Of a DNA stretch of 64,000 nucleotides, positions 1-9,364 are shown in pieces; position 1 is the stretch's first letter, and each line of letters starts with the position of its first letter. The stretch covers positions 1 to 64,000 of the forward strand of contig PAQY01000017.1 in NCBI GenBank assembly GCA_002709955.1. Reading direction: 5' to 3'. The DNA is from Rhodospirillaceae bacterium. GTDB taxonomy: Bacteria; Pseudomonadota; Alphaproteobacteria; UBA8366; Aestuariispiraceae. The notes below the pieces were generated by a model. The model did not search any database and had not been told where the DNA came from. It saw only the letters and a list, made by a program, of their open reading frames with translations. The position numbers and the translations under genes are program-made.

Positions 1-102
1 ATGAGACGACTCTCCTGGGACGTATATTAACCGGGGACGTGGATTAAATTCATAAATGGAACCTATTCCACCTAACGGAAATCGCAAGCGAAAACTCAGA
101 AA

Positions 103-1014
103 TTATGATTTCGACCGCTTTGCCAGGGGGTGTTTGTCTGCAACCAGGGTCGCCAGACGTTCATTCAGGACATGGGTGTAGATCTGTGTGGTGGAAATAT
201 CCGCATGGCCCAGCATTTGCTGAACCGACCGCAGATCGGCCCCATGGGCGACAAGATGCCCGGCAAAGGCGTGGCGCAATACGTGCGGACTGATTTTGGC
301 CGGGTCCAAACCTGCCTGCAGCGACAGTTCTTTCAGCATCTGCCCAAAACGCTGGCGTGTCAGATATCCTTCCTTGGACCGGCTGGGGAACAGGTAAGGA
401 CTGTCCTTCACCCCGTCGGGCAGAAAAGCATCGCGGACCTTGCGATAGGCGACCAGCGCCTGGCGCGCCGGGGGGGACAGGGGCACAAGGCGTTCCTTGC
501 CGCCCTTGCCCCGCACCATCAGAAAGGGTTCTTCGCGCCGTGCGGCCGACAGGGGCAGGGTCACCAACTCGCTGACCCGCAATCCTGTCGCATAGAGTAC
601 TTCCAACAGGCACACCAATCGCACACCGTCCAGGCCCTTGGTCTTTCGGGCGGCGGTCAGCAGGGTATCCACCTCAGCCTCGCTGAGGAATTTTGGTAAG
701 GGGCGTCCCTTGCGGGGCGCATCGACGGTGGCTGTTGCATCCCGTGGTGCATATCCCTCGCCATACAGAAAGCGATGGAATTGACGAAGGGCCGACAGTT
801 TGCGCGCCGCTGTTGTTGGCTTTGCCCCTGCGCGCGCCAGGGCGCTCAGATAGGCGGAAATTTCCTCTGGACCGACGGTTTGGGGCGTCAGGCCCTGGGA
901 ATTCAGATAGGCGGTGTAATCCTTAAGGTCTCGATCATAGGCGATGCAGGTATTCTTTGACGCGCCGCGCTCTGCCACCAGCATATCCAGGAAGGCGTCG
1001 ATCCAGCGCGACAT
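103..1014 (-). CDS. xerD: Site-specific tyrosine recombinase XerD
   Basis: Tyrosine recombinase of the XerC/XerD type, which resolves chromosome dimers at dif together with its partner. The 303-residue length fits. An N-terminal SAM-like core-binding domain spans about residues 1-90 and the catalytic domain about 108-295. All catalytic residues are visible: Arg146 (ATGLRVSEL), Lys170 (RGKGGKE), His244 and Arg247 (HVLRH), His270 (MLGH) and nucleophile Tyr279 (IYTHV). It is the last gene of a leftward group, 11 bp after the exported 612-residue protein. No integrase-associated genes or att sites are nearby, which favours a housekeeping Xer over a phage integrase. XerC is the alternative; I choose XerD from overall sequence character, not from a decisive residue. 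Confidence 0.88.
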   Translation of the reverse strand: MSRWIDAFLDMLVAERGASKNTCIAYDRDLKDYTAYLNSQGLTPQTVGPEEISAYLSALARAGAKPTTAARKLSALRQFHRFLYGEGYAPRDATATVDAPRKGRPLPKFLSEAEVDTLLTAARKTKGLDGVRLVCLLEVLYATGLRVSELVTLPLSAARREEPFLMVRGKGGKERLVPLSPPARQALVAYRKVRDAFLPDGVKDSPYLFPSRSKEGYLTRQRFGQMLKELSLQAGLDPAKISPHVLRHAFAGHLVAHGADLRSVQQMLGHADISTTQIYTHVLNERLATLVADKHPLAKRSKS

Positions 1015-1025
1015 GACCGTTGGCT

Positions 1026-2864
1026 CTATCTGTCCATCGGGACCGGGTTGGGGGCCGACAGCACGGCTGTTTCCATCGCCAGTTGCCGGGCATCCCGCTG
1101 CAGGCCCACAGCGGTCAGCGCCCGCACGACCGCTATGGGGGTGGAGGGGTTCAATTGCTGTGCCGGGCCAATCGATAAGACAGCGATGGACAGGGCCACG
1201 ACCTCCCCCATACGTTCCGCCTCTGCAGCGCGCGACAGCAGGTGCAGGGGCAGTGCTGCCGCCCCAATACCGGTTTCAGGCTGGGCCGCCATGGCGTCAG
1301 CGCGCAGCTCTGCCTCGCTGGCCAGTGGCTCCCCGCCGGTTGCCGCCTGGACCAGGGCTTTCAATGTCTCAAGATAGGCCCGGCCCGCATCGGGGTCTTC
1401 CGCCCCGTCAATAATGGCCTGGTCCCAGCCACGGCGGGATTGGCCCAGCGCCTGACCGGTTTCACCAGACAGCATGGCCAGATGCCACAATCTGGCATTA
1501 GAAGCCGCGCTGTCTGCATTGGCGGTCGCATGGCTGCGCAGCAGGGCATGCCATTGGCGGGCCCGATCCATATGCCCGGTCATATAGAACAGGCGCGCGG
1601 CATCTTCTGCAAACCACAACAGGTCATTGGAGGGCGGGATTGTCATTGCAGGCGTTGCAAAGACGGGTGCAATGGCGATCAGCAACCCGTCGGACCGTGC
1701 GCGGCTCAGGGCAACGGAAACGGCCTCTGCCCGCAAGGCTGGGATTTCCCATTTCAGCAGGACCTGATACAGCAGCGCCCGTCCAGCCGCAGGGCTGATC
1801 TTGTCCAACGCCTCAAGAGGGGCGTCCAGGGCGCTGGGTTTAAAGGCCTCCGCAAGATATTTATCAGCCAGGGCTTCGGGGGACAGCAACCCACGCCGGG
1901 TGGCGCTTTCTGCCACATCCAGATCGGGTGACTGTTGTACGGCCAATTGGGTGATCAAAGGGTCCGTGCTGCCAAAAGGCACAGCCGCCCCGGAAAAGCG
2001 CAGCATCGCATAATGCATCGCCCCTTCAGGGGTCAAAGCCTTGAGTTCCGGTGATAGGCCCAGGGTGATGCTGTCCATCAGGGTGAAATAAACCGGATCT
2101 TCTACGCCCGTATCAAACAAGGTCTGCGCCGCAAGGGAGGCCTGGTCCTTCTGGCCTGCAACCGCCTGACAGAAGGCAATCAGCTTTTGCCAGAACACAT
2201 CATTCGATGGTGTTACGGCATTCGTGGCCGTGCTGCACGCTTCGGGCAGGTCATAGGCCGATAATTGTGATCGGGCCAGGGCCGCAAGGCCATCGGGGTC
2301 GCGCAAGGCATCGGCACCAGCGCGGGCCAGCGTTTCCGCCTCGCGGGCAAATCCCATGCGGGCCAGTGCTTCTATCCGGGCGTGCAAGACTGATATGGGG
2401 GTCCCAGACTCCTGCGATGGCAGGGCAGCAGCAGACAACAGCAGGCGTTTCGCCAATTCCCGGACAACGGGATAGTCACCATTGCCGGTCAATCCATTGA
2501 TCAGTGCTGCGATTGAGCTTCGTGACAGGCCCGTCCAAAGATCAGGCGGCAGGGCGACAGCCGTGTCTGGCAATGCGCCAACGGCTTCGGTGTCCACCGC
2601 CCCCAAGGTTTCAACGGCCATGCCAGACGGTGCTGTTGGTTCGGGGGTGGCCGATGGTTGGTCAGAAGTCTGCGCATCGGGCTGGTCCTGTGTTCCCCCT
2701 TGCAAGGACGGAAACAGTTGCACCTGTGCCTGGGCATCAGAGGGCGCTGTTATCAGCAGACCGCACAGCGTGACCCCCGCCAGTGTCACCCTGACAGCCG
2801 AAAACGGCATCCAGCCCGGGTTATGACTGCCGTGATTACGACTGCGGGAAGCGGTCATTATCAA
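1026..2864 (-). CDS. Exported hypothetical protein, alpha-helical
   Basis: I do not recognise a named family. The 612-residue product begins with a basic N-terminus, a hydrophobic stretch around residues 22-40 and a likely signal-peptidase site after AQAQA near residue 47, so it is probably periplasmic or surface-exposed. A Pro/Thr/Ser/Gln-rich linker (about 55-85) is followed by a long Ala/Leu-rich body that looks like helical repeats of TPR or Sel1 style, without a clear consensus. The start overlaps the end of a 48-residue membrane protein by 29 bp, suggesting translational coupling. Met3 (position 2858) could also be the start. xerD follows after 11 bp. A role as an envelope scaffold is only inference. 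Confidence 0.6.
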   Translation of the reverse strand: MIMTASRSRNHGSHNPGWMPFSAVRVTLAGVTLCGLLITAPSDAQAQVQLFPSLQGGTQDQPDAQTSDQPSATPEPTAPSGMAVETLGAVDTEAVGALPDTAVALPPDLWTGLSRSSIAALINGLTGNGDYPVVRELAKRLLLSAAALPSQESGTPISVLHARIEALARMGFAREAETLARAGADALRDPDGLAALARSQLSAYDLPEACSTATNAVTPSNDVFWQKLIAFCQAVAGQKDQASLAAQTLFDTGVEDPVYFTLMDSITLGLSPELKALTPEGAMHYAMLRFSGAAVPFGSTDPLITQLAVQQSPDLDVAESATRRGLLSPEALADKYLAEAFKPSALDAPLEALDKISPAAGRALLYQVLLKWEIPALRAEAVSVALSRARSDGLLIAIAPVFATPAMTIPPSNDLLWFAEDAARLFYMTGHMDRARQWHALLRSHATANADSAASNARLWHLAMLSGETGQALGQSRRGWDQAIIDGAEDPDAGRAYLETLKALVQAATGGEPLASEAELRADAMAAQPETGIGAAALPLHLLSRAAEAERMGEVVALSIAVLSIGPAQQLNPSTPIAVVRALTAVGLQRDARQLAMETAVLSAPNPVPMDR

Positions 2865-2982
2865 TCACACGCTCAACCGGGGCGACCGGGGCTGGAATAT
2901 CATAGGCGATCAGATAGATCGCGCCACCGATCAGCGCTGCGAATATCAGCGCGATTAGAAACAAGACAATCTTTCCCACCAT
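2836..2982 (-). CDS. Small single-span membrane protein (48 aa)
   Basis: A 48-codon frame with ATG at 2982 and TAA at 2836-2838. The product has a charged start (MVGKI), one hydrophobic helix of about 22 residues (roughly 5-27, rich in Ile, Leu and Ala), then a short soluble tail rich in Pro and Val ending DRFPQS. A strong Shine-Dalgarno-like AAGGAGGA abuts the ATG so closely that the GTG at codon 2 may be the real start. The frame runs 29 bp into the start of the 612-residue exported protein, the arrangement expected for coupled translation. I know no function. The membrane span plus the exported partner suggest an envelope role. Confidence 0.6.
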   Translation of the reverse strand: MVGKIVLFLIALIFAALIGGAIYLIAYDIPAPVAPVERVIDNDRFPQS

Positions 2983-3158
2983 TCCTCCTTAAGGACGCAA
3001 TTATCACCACATTAATGTGTCATCGGTCAGCACGGGCTTTACCCTATTCCCTGACTATGGCAATTCTGCGACAAGGTTTAAAGGCGCGAACGGCGCGACA
3101 CAATCACAAGAGCAGGGAAATGGATTGATTTTGCCATGAATGCCCTGGAATTGTTGTT

Positions 3159-3719
3159 ATGAAACAGGCAAATGCCGATCACACTGTCCCCCTGGATCGG
3201 TCTATCGTTCTGGTGGGGATGATGGGGGCGGGGAAATCCGCCGTTGGGCGTCAATTGGCGCAACGCCTTGGCTTGCCTTTCGCCGATGCAGATCATGAGA
3301 TTGAGCGGGCGGCCGATTGTACCATCGCGGATATCTTTGCACAGTTCGGGGAAGAGTATTTCCGCGCGGGCGAAAGGCGCGTGATCGCCCGATTGGTGGA
3401 GGAGGGCCCGATTGTCCTGGCGACGGGCGGCGGGGCTTTTATTGACCCGGCAACCCGGGCCTTGCTGCTGGAACAAACCGTCACCGTCTGGTTAAATGCG
3501 GAATTCGATGTCCTGTGGGAGCGTGTGTCAAAGCGCAGCCATCGTCCCCTGCTGCGCACCGAGGATCCGCAAGGAACCTTGCGCAGATTGATGGAAGAGC
3601 GCTATCCAATTTATGCACAGGCGCATGTGACGGTGATTTCCGATCGCGCGCCAAAGGAACAAACGATGTTGCGGGTAATGGACGCGCTGAGCGCGCCAAA
3701 GGAAAGTGATAGTGTATGA
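3159..3719 (+). CDS. aroK: Shikimate kinase
   Basis: Cytosolic ATP-dependent phosphorylation of shikimate to shikimate 3-phosphate, the fifth step to chorismate. The 186-residue protein shows the P-loop GMMGAGKS at residues 20-27, the DADHEIE segment that carries the substrate-binding Asp, the GGGAFID loop and the lid Arg in the HRPLL segment. The length is normal for AroK with a short N-terminal extension. The stop overlaps the aroB start in an ATGA tetranucleotide (3716-3719), so aroK and aroB are almost certainly co-transcribed and translationally coupled. The ATG at 3159 lacks a good ribosome-binding site; no better in-frame start lies just upstream. Confidence 0.95.
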   Translation: MKQANADHTVPLDRSIVLVGMMGAGKSAVGRQLAQRLGLPFADADHEIERAADCTIADIFAQFGEEYFRAGERRVIARLVEEGPIVLATGGGAFIDPATRALLLEQTVTVWLNAEFDVLWERVSKRSHRPLLRTEDPQGTLRRLMEERYPIYAQAHVTVISDRAPKEQTMLRVMDALSAPKESDSV

Positions 3720-4876
3720 CGCCGATGTCTGATTCTGGAACTGGGGTATCTGTTCCAAACCCGTCCAGCGCGATTGTGCCCGTGGCGTTGGGGGATCGGT
3801 CCTATGACATTCATATCGGTTCCACCATTCTGGCGCAGGCCGGGGAGTTGATGAAGCCGGTTCTGGGCCACCCCCGGGTGATCGTGATCACCGATGAAAC
3901 GGTCGCCGCCCTGCATCTGGAAACACTGACAGAATCCTTGCGCAAGGCAGGGATTGTTCAGGAAACCATCATTCTGCCCCCGGGCGAGGGCACGAAAAGT
4001 ATGGAGCGTTTGGCGCGCCTGCTGGATGATATCTTTGAAATTGGTATTGAACGGTCAACGACCCTTGTTGCCTTGGGGGGCGGGGTGATCGGGGATCTGG
4101 TTGGTTTCGTCGCCGCTATTGCCCTGCGCGGGATCAATTTTGTACAGATCCCAACCACACTGCTGGCCCAGGTCGACAGCTCTGTCGGGGGCAAGACAGG
4201 GATTAATGTGCCTGCGGGTAAGAACCTGGTGGGGGCCTTTCACCAACCCCGTCTGGTTCTGGCCGATATTGGGGCGCTGGATACATTGTCGCGGCGGGAA
4301 CTGCGTGCCGGCTATGCCGAAATCGTAAAATATGGGGCCATTGATGATTTCGCCTTTTTCCAATGGCTGGAAACCCACGGGGCGGACCTGATGGCGGGCG
4401 ATCCTGCTGCGCGCATTGCCGCGGTTGAGACAAGTTGTCGCGCCAAGGCCCGGATTGTTGCAGAAGATGAGCGGGAACAGGCTGATCGTCGGGCCTTGCT
4501 GAATTTCGGGCATACTTTCGCGCATGCGCTGGAATCGGCGACGGGATTTGGTTCCAGACTGTTGCATGGCGAAGCGGTGTCGATTGGCATGGTCATGGCC
4601 TTTGACCTGTCAGCCCGGCTGGGGCTGTGTGACGGTCAGGATGCTGCCCGGTTCGCCCGGCATCTGGCGGAACTGGGCCTGCCGACCGGCCCTAATTCTG
4701 TCCCCGGTATTGCCTGGAGCGCGCCTGATCTGGTCGCGCGCATGGCCAGTGACAAGAAGGTGAAGAATGGACGCCTGACATTCGTGCTGGCGCGGGGGAT
4801 TGGTCAGGCCTTTGTGACGCAGGATGTTGCACCGGAAGATCTGACCGCAATCTTGAATGAGGCGATATCCGCATGA
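3716..4876 (+). CDS. aroB: 3-dehydroquinate synthase
   Basis: Converts DAHP to 3-dehydroquinate using NAD+ and a divalent metal, the second shikimate-pathway step. The 386 residues contain the NAD-binding GGGVIGDLVGF loop, the PTTLLAQVDSSVGGKTGIN active-site segment, and the metal ligands Glu in GYAEIVKYG, His in NFGHTFAHALE and His in LLHGEAVSIGM. It sits in the aroK-aroB pair found in many bacteria and overlaps the next gene, a CNNM/CorC membrane protein, by 4 bp (4873-4876). The first 20 or so residues before the conserved core are low-complexity, so a slightly later start is possible. Confidence 0.95.
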   Translation: MTPMSDSGTGVSVPNPSSAIVPVALGDRSYDIHIGSTILAQAGELMKPVLGHPRVIVITDETVAALHLETLTESLRKAGIVQETIILPPGEGTKSMERLARLLDDIFEIGIERSTTLVALGGGVIGDLVGFVAAIALRGINFVQIPTTLLAQVDSSVGGKTGINVPAGKNLVGAFHQPRLVLADIGALDTLSRRELRAGYAEIVKYGAIDDFAFFQWLETHGADLMAGDPAARIAAVETSCRAKARIVAEDEREQADRRALLNFGHTFAHALESATGFGSRLLHGEAVSIGMVMAFDLSARLGLCDGQDAARFARHLAELGLPTGPNSVPGIAWSAPDLVARMASDKKVKNGRLTFVLARGIGQAFVTQDVAPEDLTAILNEAISA

Positions 4877-6162
4877 CCGACTATCCTATTTACGCGGGGC
4901 TGGCGATCCTGCTGCTGCTGATCCTGTCCTTCTTCTTTTCGGGCTCGGAAACGGCGCTGACGGCGACATCCCGGTCGCGGATGCACCAACAGGCGAAACA
5001 GGGCGACAAGAATGCGGGCACGGTCCTGAAATTGCTGGAGCGCAAGGATCGCCTGATCGGGGCGATCCTGCTGGGCAACAATATGGTCAATATTTTGGCC
5101 TCCGCCCTGGCGACGACGGTGCTGGTTTCGATTTTTGGAGAGGCAGGCGTTGTCTATGCCACCATCGGCATGACGGCCCTGGTGCTGATTTTCGCGGAAG
5201 TGCTGCCAAAGACATATGCGCTGAGCCATGCCGACGCCGTTGCGCTGAAGGTGGCGCCGGTCATGCGCTGGATCGTGTTTCTGTTTGCCCCGATCACCGC
5301 CACGGTTCAAAGCATCGTGCGCGCCACCTTGCGGCCCTTTGGGGTGGACCTGTCGACATCGATCAGCGTCGAACAGCATGAGGAAGAATTGCGCGGCGCG
5401 ATTGATCTGCATTCCGGGGAGGACCCGGATATTCGTCACGAGCGGGAGATGTTGCGGTCCATCCTGGAATTGGATGAGGTTGAAGTCGCAGACATCATGA
5501 CCCACCGGCAAAAGGTGGTGACGCTGGACCTGGATGATCCGGTGGAAGATCTGGTCGAACAGATTCTGGGCAGTCCCTATACCCGCCTGCCTGTATATCG
5601 CGGCGATTCGGATGATATCTCCGGTGTTCTGCATGCCAAGGCACTATTGCGGGAAATTCATGCACGGGGCGGCAATATCAAGGATCTGGACCTGGCAACC
5701 CTGGCAGCCCCCCCTTGGTTCATTCCGGATTCGACAACATTGCTGGACCAGTTACAGGCCTTTCGCGAACGCCGGGAACATTTCGCAAATGTGGTTGATG
5801 AATACGGGGCCTTTATGGGGATTGTCACCCTGGAAGATATCCTGGAACAGATTGTCGGCGAAATTGATGACGAAACCGATATTGCCGTGCCGGGCGTTCG
5901 CCCCCAGGCCGATGGCAGCTTTATCGTCGATGGGGCCGTGACCCTGCGCACCCTGGCGCGGGACCTGGACTGGGACCTGCCCGATGATAATGCCGCGACG
6001 GTTGCGGGGATTGTCCTGCATGAAGCACGCCTGATCCCGGATCCCGGACAAACCTTCCTGTTTCATGGGTTCCGGTTTGAGGTGCTGCGCCGACAGCGCA
6101 ATCAGATCACGTCGCTGCGGATCACGCCGCCCGATCCCAATGCGGATGATGAAGAGGACTGA
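4873..6162 (+). CDS. CNNM/CorC-type transporter-associated protein (HlyC/CorC family)
   Basis: A 429-residue inner-membrane protein of the CNNM/CorC (DUF21-CBS-CorC_HlyC) family, linked to Mg2+ and Co2+ efflux or homeostasis. Hydrophobic helices occupy about residues 1-165, with the FFSGSETALTA motif typical of DUF21 in the first span. Two CBS domains follow at about 205-330 (from IMTHRQKVVTLD through GIVTLEDILEQIVGEI), then a C-terminal CorC_HlyC domain to about 415 and an acidic tail (DPNADDEED). It overlaps aroB by 4 bp and is probably the last gene of the aroK-aroB operon. A second, shorter CorC without the membrane domain lies at 61010-61978. 'Hemolysin' labels for this family are historical. 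Confidence 0.88.
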   Translation: MTDYPIYAGLAILLLLILSFFFSGSETALTATSRSRMHQQAKQGDKNAGTVLKLLERKDRLIGAILLGNNMVNILASALATTVLVSIFGEAGVVYATIGMTALVLIFAEVLPKTYALSHADAVALKVAPVMRWIVFLFAPITATVQSIVRATLRPFGVDLSTSISVEQHEEELRGAIDLHSGEDPDIRHEREMLRSILELDEVEVADIMTHRQKVVTLDLDDPVEDLVEQILGSPYTRLPVYRGDSDDISGVLHAKALLREIHARGGNIKDLDLATLAAPPWFIPDSTTLLDQLQAFRERREHFANVVDEYGAFMGIVTLEDILEQIVGEIDDETDIAVPGVRPQADGSFIVDGAVTLRTLARDLDWDLPDDNAATVAGIVLHEARLIPDPGQTFLFHGFRFEVLRRQRNQITSLRITPPDPNADDEED

Positions 6163-6186
6163 GCATCCTCAAATAAGGAGTTTCAA

Positions 6187-6804
6187 ATGCCATTAAGCGA
6201 TCCCGGCTGTGAGCGTCGCCAGTATCATACCCGTGATATTCAAGTGAAAGGGTTCTTCCGTGCGGATGGGCTGTGGGATATTGAAGGCCATATGCGGGAC
6301 ACCAAGACCTATCCGTTTGAGAATGCTCACCGCGGTACCATCGAACCGGGGGATGCGGTTCATGATATGCTGTTGCGTATCACCATAGACGATCAGATGG
6401 TGATCCATGGGGCAGAGGCGGTGACTGTGGCGGGCCCCTATACCCTGTGCGGGGACATCGCGCCGGACTATGAACGATTGATCGGTCTGCGCATCGGTGC
6501 CGGGTTTCACAGGGAGGTCAAAAAGCGCCTGGGTGGCCGTGCAGGCTGCACACATCTGTCAGAACTACTCTATCCCATGGCGACCGTCTGTTATCAGACG
6601 GTCTATGCCTCCAGGGATGCCGCGCGGCGCGATTTTGGACTGCCTGCAGACCCACCCTCTTCACAGGACGACAAACGCCCTGGACATATTGATGCCTGCC
6701 ACGCCATGCGCGCTGATGGCCCGCTGATCAAGGAAATCTGGCCCCAATACTATGAGGGCGAGGAAGCAGCGGATACAAGGGGCCTGTCTGGTACGGATCG
6801 ATAA
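6187..6804 (+). CDS. DUF2889 family protein
   Basis: A 205-residue soluble protein that matches DUF2889 by its pattern: an N-terminal RRQYHTRDIQVKGFFR segment, WDIEGHMRDTK, a central MLLRITIDD strand and a conserved GCTHLSELL motif with Cys and His followed by YPMATVCYQTV. The molecular role of this family is not known to me. The start ATG at 6187 follows a usable AAGGAG seven bases upstream. The gene is 24 bp downstream of the CNNM/CorC gene, so it may belong to the same transcript. The next gene is convergent. Confidence 0.8.
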   Translation: MPLSDPGCERRQYHTRDIQVKGFFRADGLWDIEGHMRDTKTYPFENAHRGTIEPGDAVHDMLLRITIDDQMVIHGAEAVTVAGPYTLCGDIAPDYERLIGLRIGAGFHREVKKRLGGRAGCTHLSELLYPMATVCYQTVYASRDAARRDFGLPADPPSSQDDKRPGHIDACHAMRADGPLIKEIWPQYYEGEEAADTRGLSGTDR

Positions 6805-6827
6805 AGCCAGATAAGGGGGACGACCGA

Positions 6828-7127
6828 CTATTCGCGGGGCCGAAATTCTGGTGGGATCGTGCCGGTGCGGGCGGCAATGGCCGCAATCTTCATCGACTCG
6901 GTCCAGATATAGGCCAAAAGAAAAACGCGCAGTGCGGCCGTCAGGCTTAAAGCCTCATTCCAACAATTGACCTGTGTGCACAGGGCGTGAATTGTCATCC
7001 CTTCGTTCCGGGCGACCTTATCCAGGGCGCGCCAAAAGGCGGGTTCCAGGCGGACGCTGGTGCGCTTGTCCCCGATGCGCACATTCTTCGTGCGCAATGC
7101 TGATACCGGGTCACCAGACTGCATCAT
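6828..7127 (-). CDS. Ribbon-helix-helix domain protein
   Basis: A predicted DNA-binding protein of about 99 residues. It has a short basic N-terminal strand region (RTKNVRIGDKRTSVRLEPAFW), a helical part (ALDKVARNEGMTIHALC) and a hydrophobic C-terminal helix (LTAALRVFLLAYIW). This is the RHH_4-like layout seen in Alphaproteobacteria. I place the start at the first Met of the MMQSG pair (7127) because GGGGAG lies about nine bases upstream; the frame stays open to 7172. The target is unknown. It lies between convergent DUF2889 and the co-directional bolA gene. Confidence 0.72.
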   Translation of the reverse strand: MMQSGDPVSALRTKNVRIGDKRTSVRLEPAFWRALDKVARNEGMTIHALCTQVNCWNEALSLTAALRVFLLAYIWTESMKIAAIAARTGTIPPEFRPRE

Positions 7128-7265
7128 GATTAAGACTCCCCACCCTAATCTCGAATTTGAGTAATCGCACATTTGTTTGTGTCATTCAACACAAAGTTGC
7201 GTGCTTTACAGCAAATTGGGATTATGGTGAGGTCTGTTTCCCTGAAACGTCATGGCGCGTTGGCG

Positions 7266-7541
7266 TCAGACTTCAGACGGTGCCTTTAATTTCAGGGCCA
7301 GGGCGTGAACAGGGCCTGCCAGTTCTTCTGCGAGAACCGTGTAAACTTTGCGTTGTCGGTCGACGCGACCCATCCCTTCAAAGGTCTGGGCGGTCATTGT
7401 CACGGAGAAATGAGACGTGCCGGTACCAGGAGACCCCGCATGACCGGCATGGCGGTGGGAGTCATTTTCAATGATCAGCACGCTTGGTGCGAACGCCGTT
7501 CGCAGTTTTTGCTCCATCATTGTCTCAACCGGATTGGGCAT
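7266..7541 (-). CDS. bolA: BolA family protein
   Basis: A 91-residue BolA-like protein. BolA proteins pair with monothiol glutaredoxins to handle [2Fe-2S] clusters, and some bind DNA. Visible family features are the N-terminal helix (MEQKLRTAF), ENDSHRHAGH with the conserved His residues, the THFSV-like strand (SHFSVTMTAQTFEGM), and the RQRKVYTVLAEEL helix with the (R/K)hR/K-Y pattern. It is divergent from the J-domain gene, which starts 111 bp away, so both promoters lie in 7542-7652. bolA next to a DnaJ-like gene and cobST is an arrangement I associate with Rhodospirillales. Confidence 0.88.
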   Translation of the reverse strand: MPNPVETMMEQKLRTAFAPSVLIIENDSHRHAGHAGSPGTGTSHFSVTMTAQTFEGMGRVDRQRKVYTVLAEELAGPVHALALKLKAPSEV

Positions 7542-7652
7542 ACATCCTCCAGGGCATTAAGTTGTGGGACTTGGATCGACTTGGGCTTGTCGCGACCTAT
7601 CCGCAACCCCATAGTGAAGGTCAGGTGATTGCAATGCAATATTGGAAAAGAC

Positions 7653-8261
7653 ATGCGCCGGACAGTGTATAAAGACCCCAGAGACCGTGCCACGGGCATG
7701 CGGGTCTGCGCGCATCCGGAATGCGTCGAAGCAGGCGTGCATCCCGCGCCCAAGACCAGGGATCGGCTACGGGACTATTTCTGGTTCTGTAAGGTCCATG
7801 CCCGGGAATACAATGCCGCATGGGATTTCTGTCGTGGCCTGGGTCAGGCCCAGATTGATTCCATGATTCGTCACGACACGGTCTGGGGGCGTCCCACCTG
7901 GCCATTGGGCATGCAACAGGCAGCACGCGCCGGGGCGGATTTCACATTTCATGATCATACCGGCCTGTTTAATGATGGGCCGGAAGCCGGATCTGGGACT
8001 GGGGACCGGTCTGATTCCGCCGGTCGCACCGACCCGCCCAGCGGGCAATCAGGCATCGGAACACAGGTTTGGGCCATGCGGGCACTAGACCTTTCCCATC
8101 CGCTCACCTTGACCGGCTTGAAGGCGCGTTATAAGGAATTGGCCAAGCGTCTGCATCCCGATGTCAATGGCGGCGATGCTGAAGCAGAGGAGCGGTTGAA
8201 ACGGATCAATCTGGCCTATGCAACGCTTCGCGCTAGTTTGATGCCTAAGCTTGACGATTGA
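7653..8261 (+). CDS. J-domain (DnaJ-like) protein
   Basis: A protein of about 202 residues with a C-terminal J domain (about the last 60 residues) carrying the HPD motif in KRLHPDVNGG, required to stimulate DnaK-type Hsp70 ATPase. The N-terminal half has CxxPxC-like (CAHPECVEAG), WFCKVHAREYN and WDFCRGL segments, a Cys/His-rich region with several aromatic residues that could be a small zinc-binding fold; I do not know its partner. A low-complexity linker rich in Gly, Ser and Asp joins the halves. I choose the ATG at 7653 because GGAAAAG precedes it; an upstream ATG at 7629 is less likely. The gene is divergent from bolA and precedes cobS by about 77 bp. Confidence 0.8.
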   Translation: MRRTVYKDPRDRATGMRVCAHPECVEAGVHPAPKTRDRLRDYFWFCKVHAREYNAAWDFCRGLGQAQIDSMIRHDTVWGRPTWPLGMQQAARAGADFTFHDHTGLFNDGPEAGSGTGDRSDSAGRTDPPSGQSGIGTQVWAMRALDLSHPLTLTGLKARYKELAKRLHPDVNGGDAEAEERLKRINLAYATLRASLMPKLDD

Positions 8262-8338
8262 TGACCATTTCACGGGGCCTATGGCCTTCCTAAAGCAGCC
8301 AATTTGACCTAACGACACTGTATGAGAGCCCACACGAT

Positions 8339-9349
8339 ATGATGAAAAGCAGCGCCGCCGTCGCGGGAAATGACGAAGCCATGCCCCTGGACGCGCCCGA
8401 TATAGAAGTTTCTGTTCGCGATGTATTTGGTCTTGATACCGATATGAAAGTCCCGGCTTTTTCGGTTCGCACGGAACATGTTCCGGATATCGATCCGGCC
8501 TATGTCTTTGACCGGGATACGACAATGGCGATCCTGGCCGGGTTTTCCCATAACCGTCGCGTGATGATCCAGGGATATCACGGGACCGGGAAATCCACCC
8601 ATATCGAACAGGTGGCGGCGCGCCTGAACTGGCCCTGTATCCGCGTCAACCTGGACAGTCATATCAGCCGTATCGATCTGGTTGGCAAGGACGCAATTGT
8701 CCTGCGCGATGGCATGCAGGTCACGGAATTCCGGGAGGGCATTCTGCCCTGGGCGTTGCAGAATCCAGTCGCAATCTGTTTTGACGAATATGATGCCGGG
8801 CGGCCTGATGTGATGTTCGTGATTCAGCGCGTGCTGGAAATCGAAGGCAAGCTGACGCTGTTGGATCAGTCCAAGGTTATTCGTCCCCATAAATATTTCC
8901 GTTTGTTCGCCACTGCCAATACGGTTGGTCTGGGCGATACGTCGGGCCTTTATCACGGGACGCAACAGATCAACCAGGGTCAGATGGACCGCTGGTCGAT
9001 TGTGACGACCCTGAACTACCTTCCCCATGAGGAAGAGGTGAAGATCGTGCTGGCGAAATGCCCGGATTTCGACACGGACGAAAAGCGCGATCAGGTTGCC
9101 GCCATGGTTCATTGCGCCGATATGACGCGGACCGGCTTTATGGGGGGGGATATCTCCACCGTTATGAGCCCGCGTACCGTGATCACCTGGGCGGAAAATG
9201 CCCGGATATTCTCGGATATCGGTTTCGCCTTCCGGGTCACCTTCCTGAACAAATGTGACGAGACGGAACGCGCAACGATCGCGGAATATTATCAACGCTG
9301 CTTCGGCGAAGAGTTGCCGGATTCCAGCGCCGCAATTCAAGTGCACTAA
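8339..9349 (+). CDS. cobS: Cobaltochelatase subunit CobS
   Basis: AAA+ ATPase subunit of the aerobic cobalt chelatase (CobN-CobS-CobT), which inserts Co2+ into hydrogenobyrinic acid a,c-diamide. The 336-residue protein has Walker A GYHGTGKS at 79-86, a Walker B-like [10 protein letters not shown], and a sensor segment [14 protein letters not shown]. The N-terminal region with [14 protein letters not shown] is typical of CobS. The length matches the family. cobT follows 15 bp downstream, as usual. The cobN subunit is not in this window. The start may be the second of two adjacent Met codons. Confidence 0.94.
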   Translation: MMKSSAAVAGNDEAMPLDAPDIEVSVRDVFGLDTDMKVPAFSVRTEHVPDIDPAYVFDRDTTMAILAGFSHNRRVMIQGYHGTGKSTHIEQVAARLNWPCIRVNLDSHISRIDLVGKDAIVLRDGMQVTEFREGILPWALQNPVAICFDEYDAGRPDVMFVIQRVLEIEGKLTLLDQSKVIRPHKYFRLFATANTVGLGDTSGLYHGTQQINQGQMDRWSIVTTLNYLPHEEEVKIVLAKCPDFDTDEKRDQVAAMVHCADMTRTGFMGGDISTVMSPRTVITWAENARIFSDIGFAFRVTFLNKCDETERATIAEYYQRCFGEELPDSSAAIQVH

Positions 9350-9364
9350 GCCAGGGCAAACGCG

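Noticed and set aside
103-1014. xerD as a phage or integron integrase marking a mobile island
   Set aside because: The protein has normal Xer length, and its neighbours are chromosomal housekeeping genes without att-like repeats or cargo.
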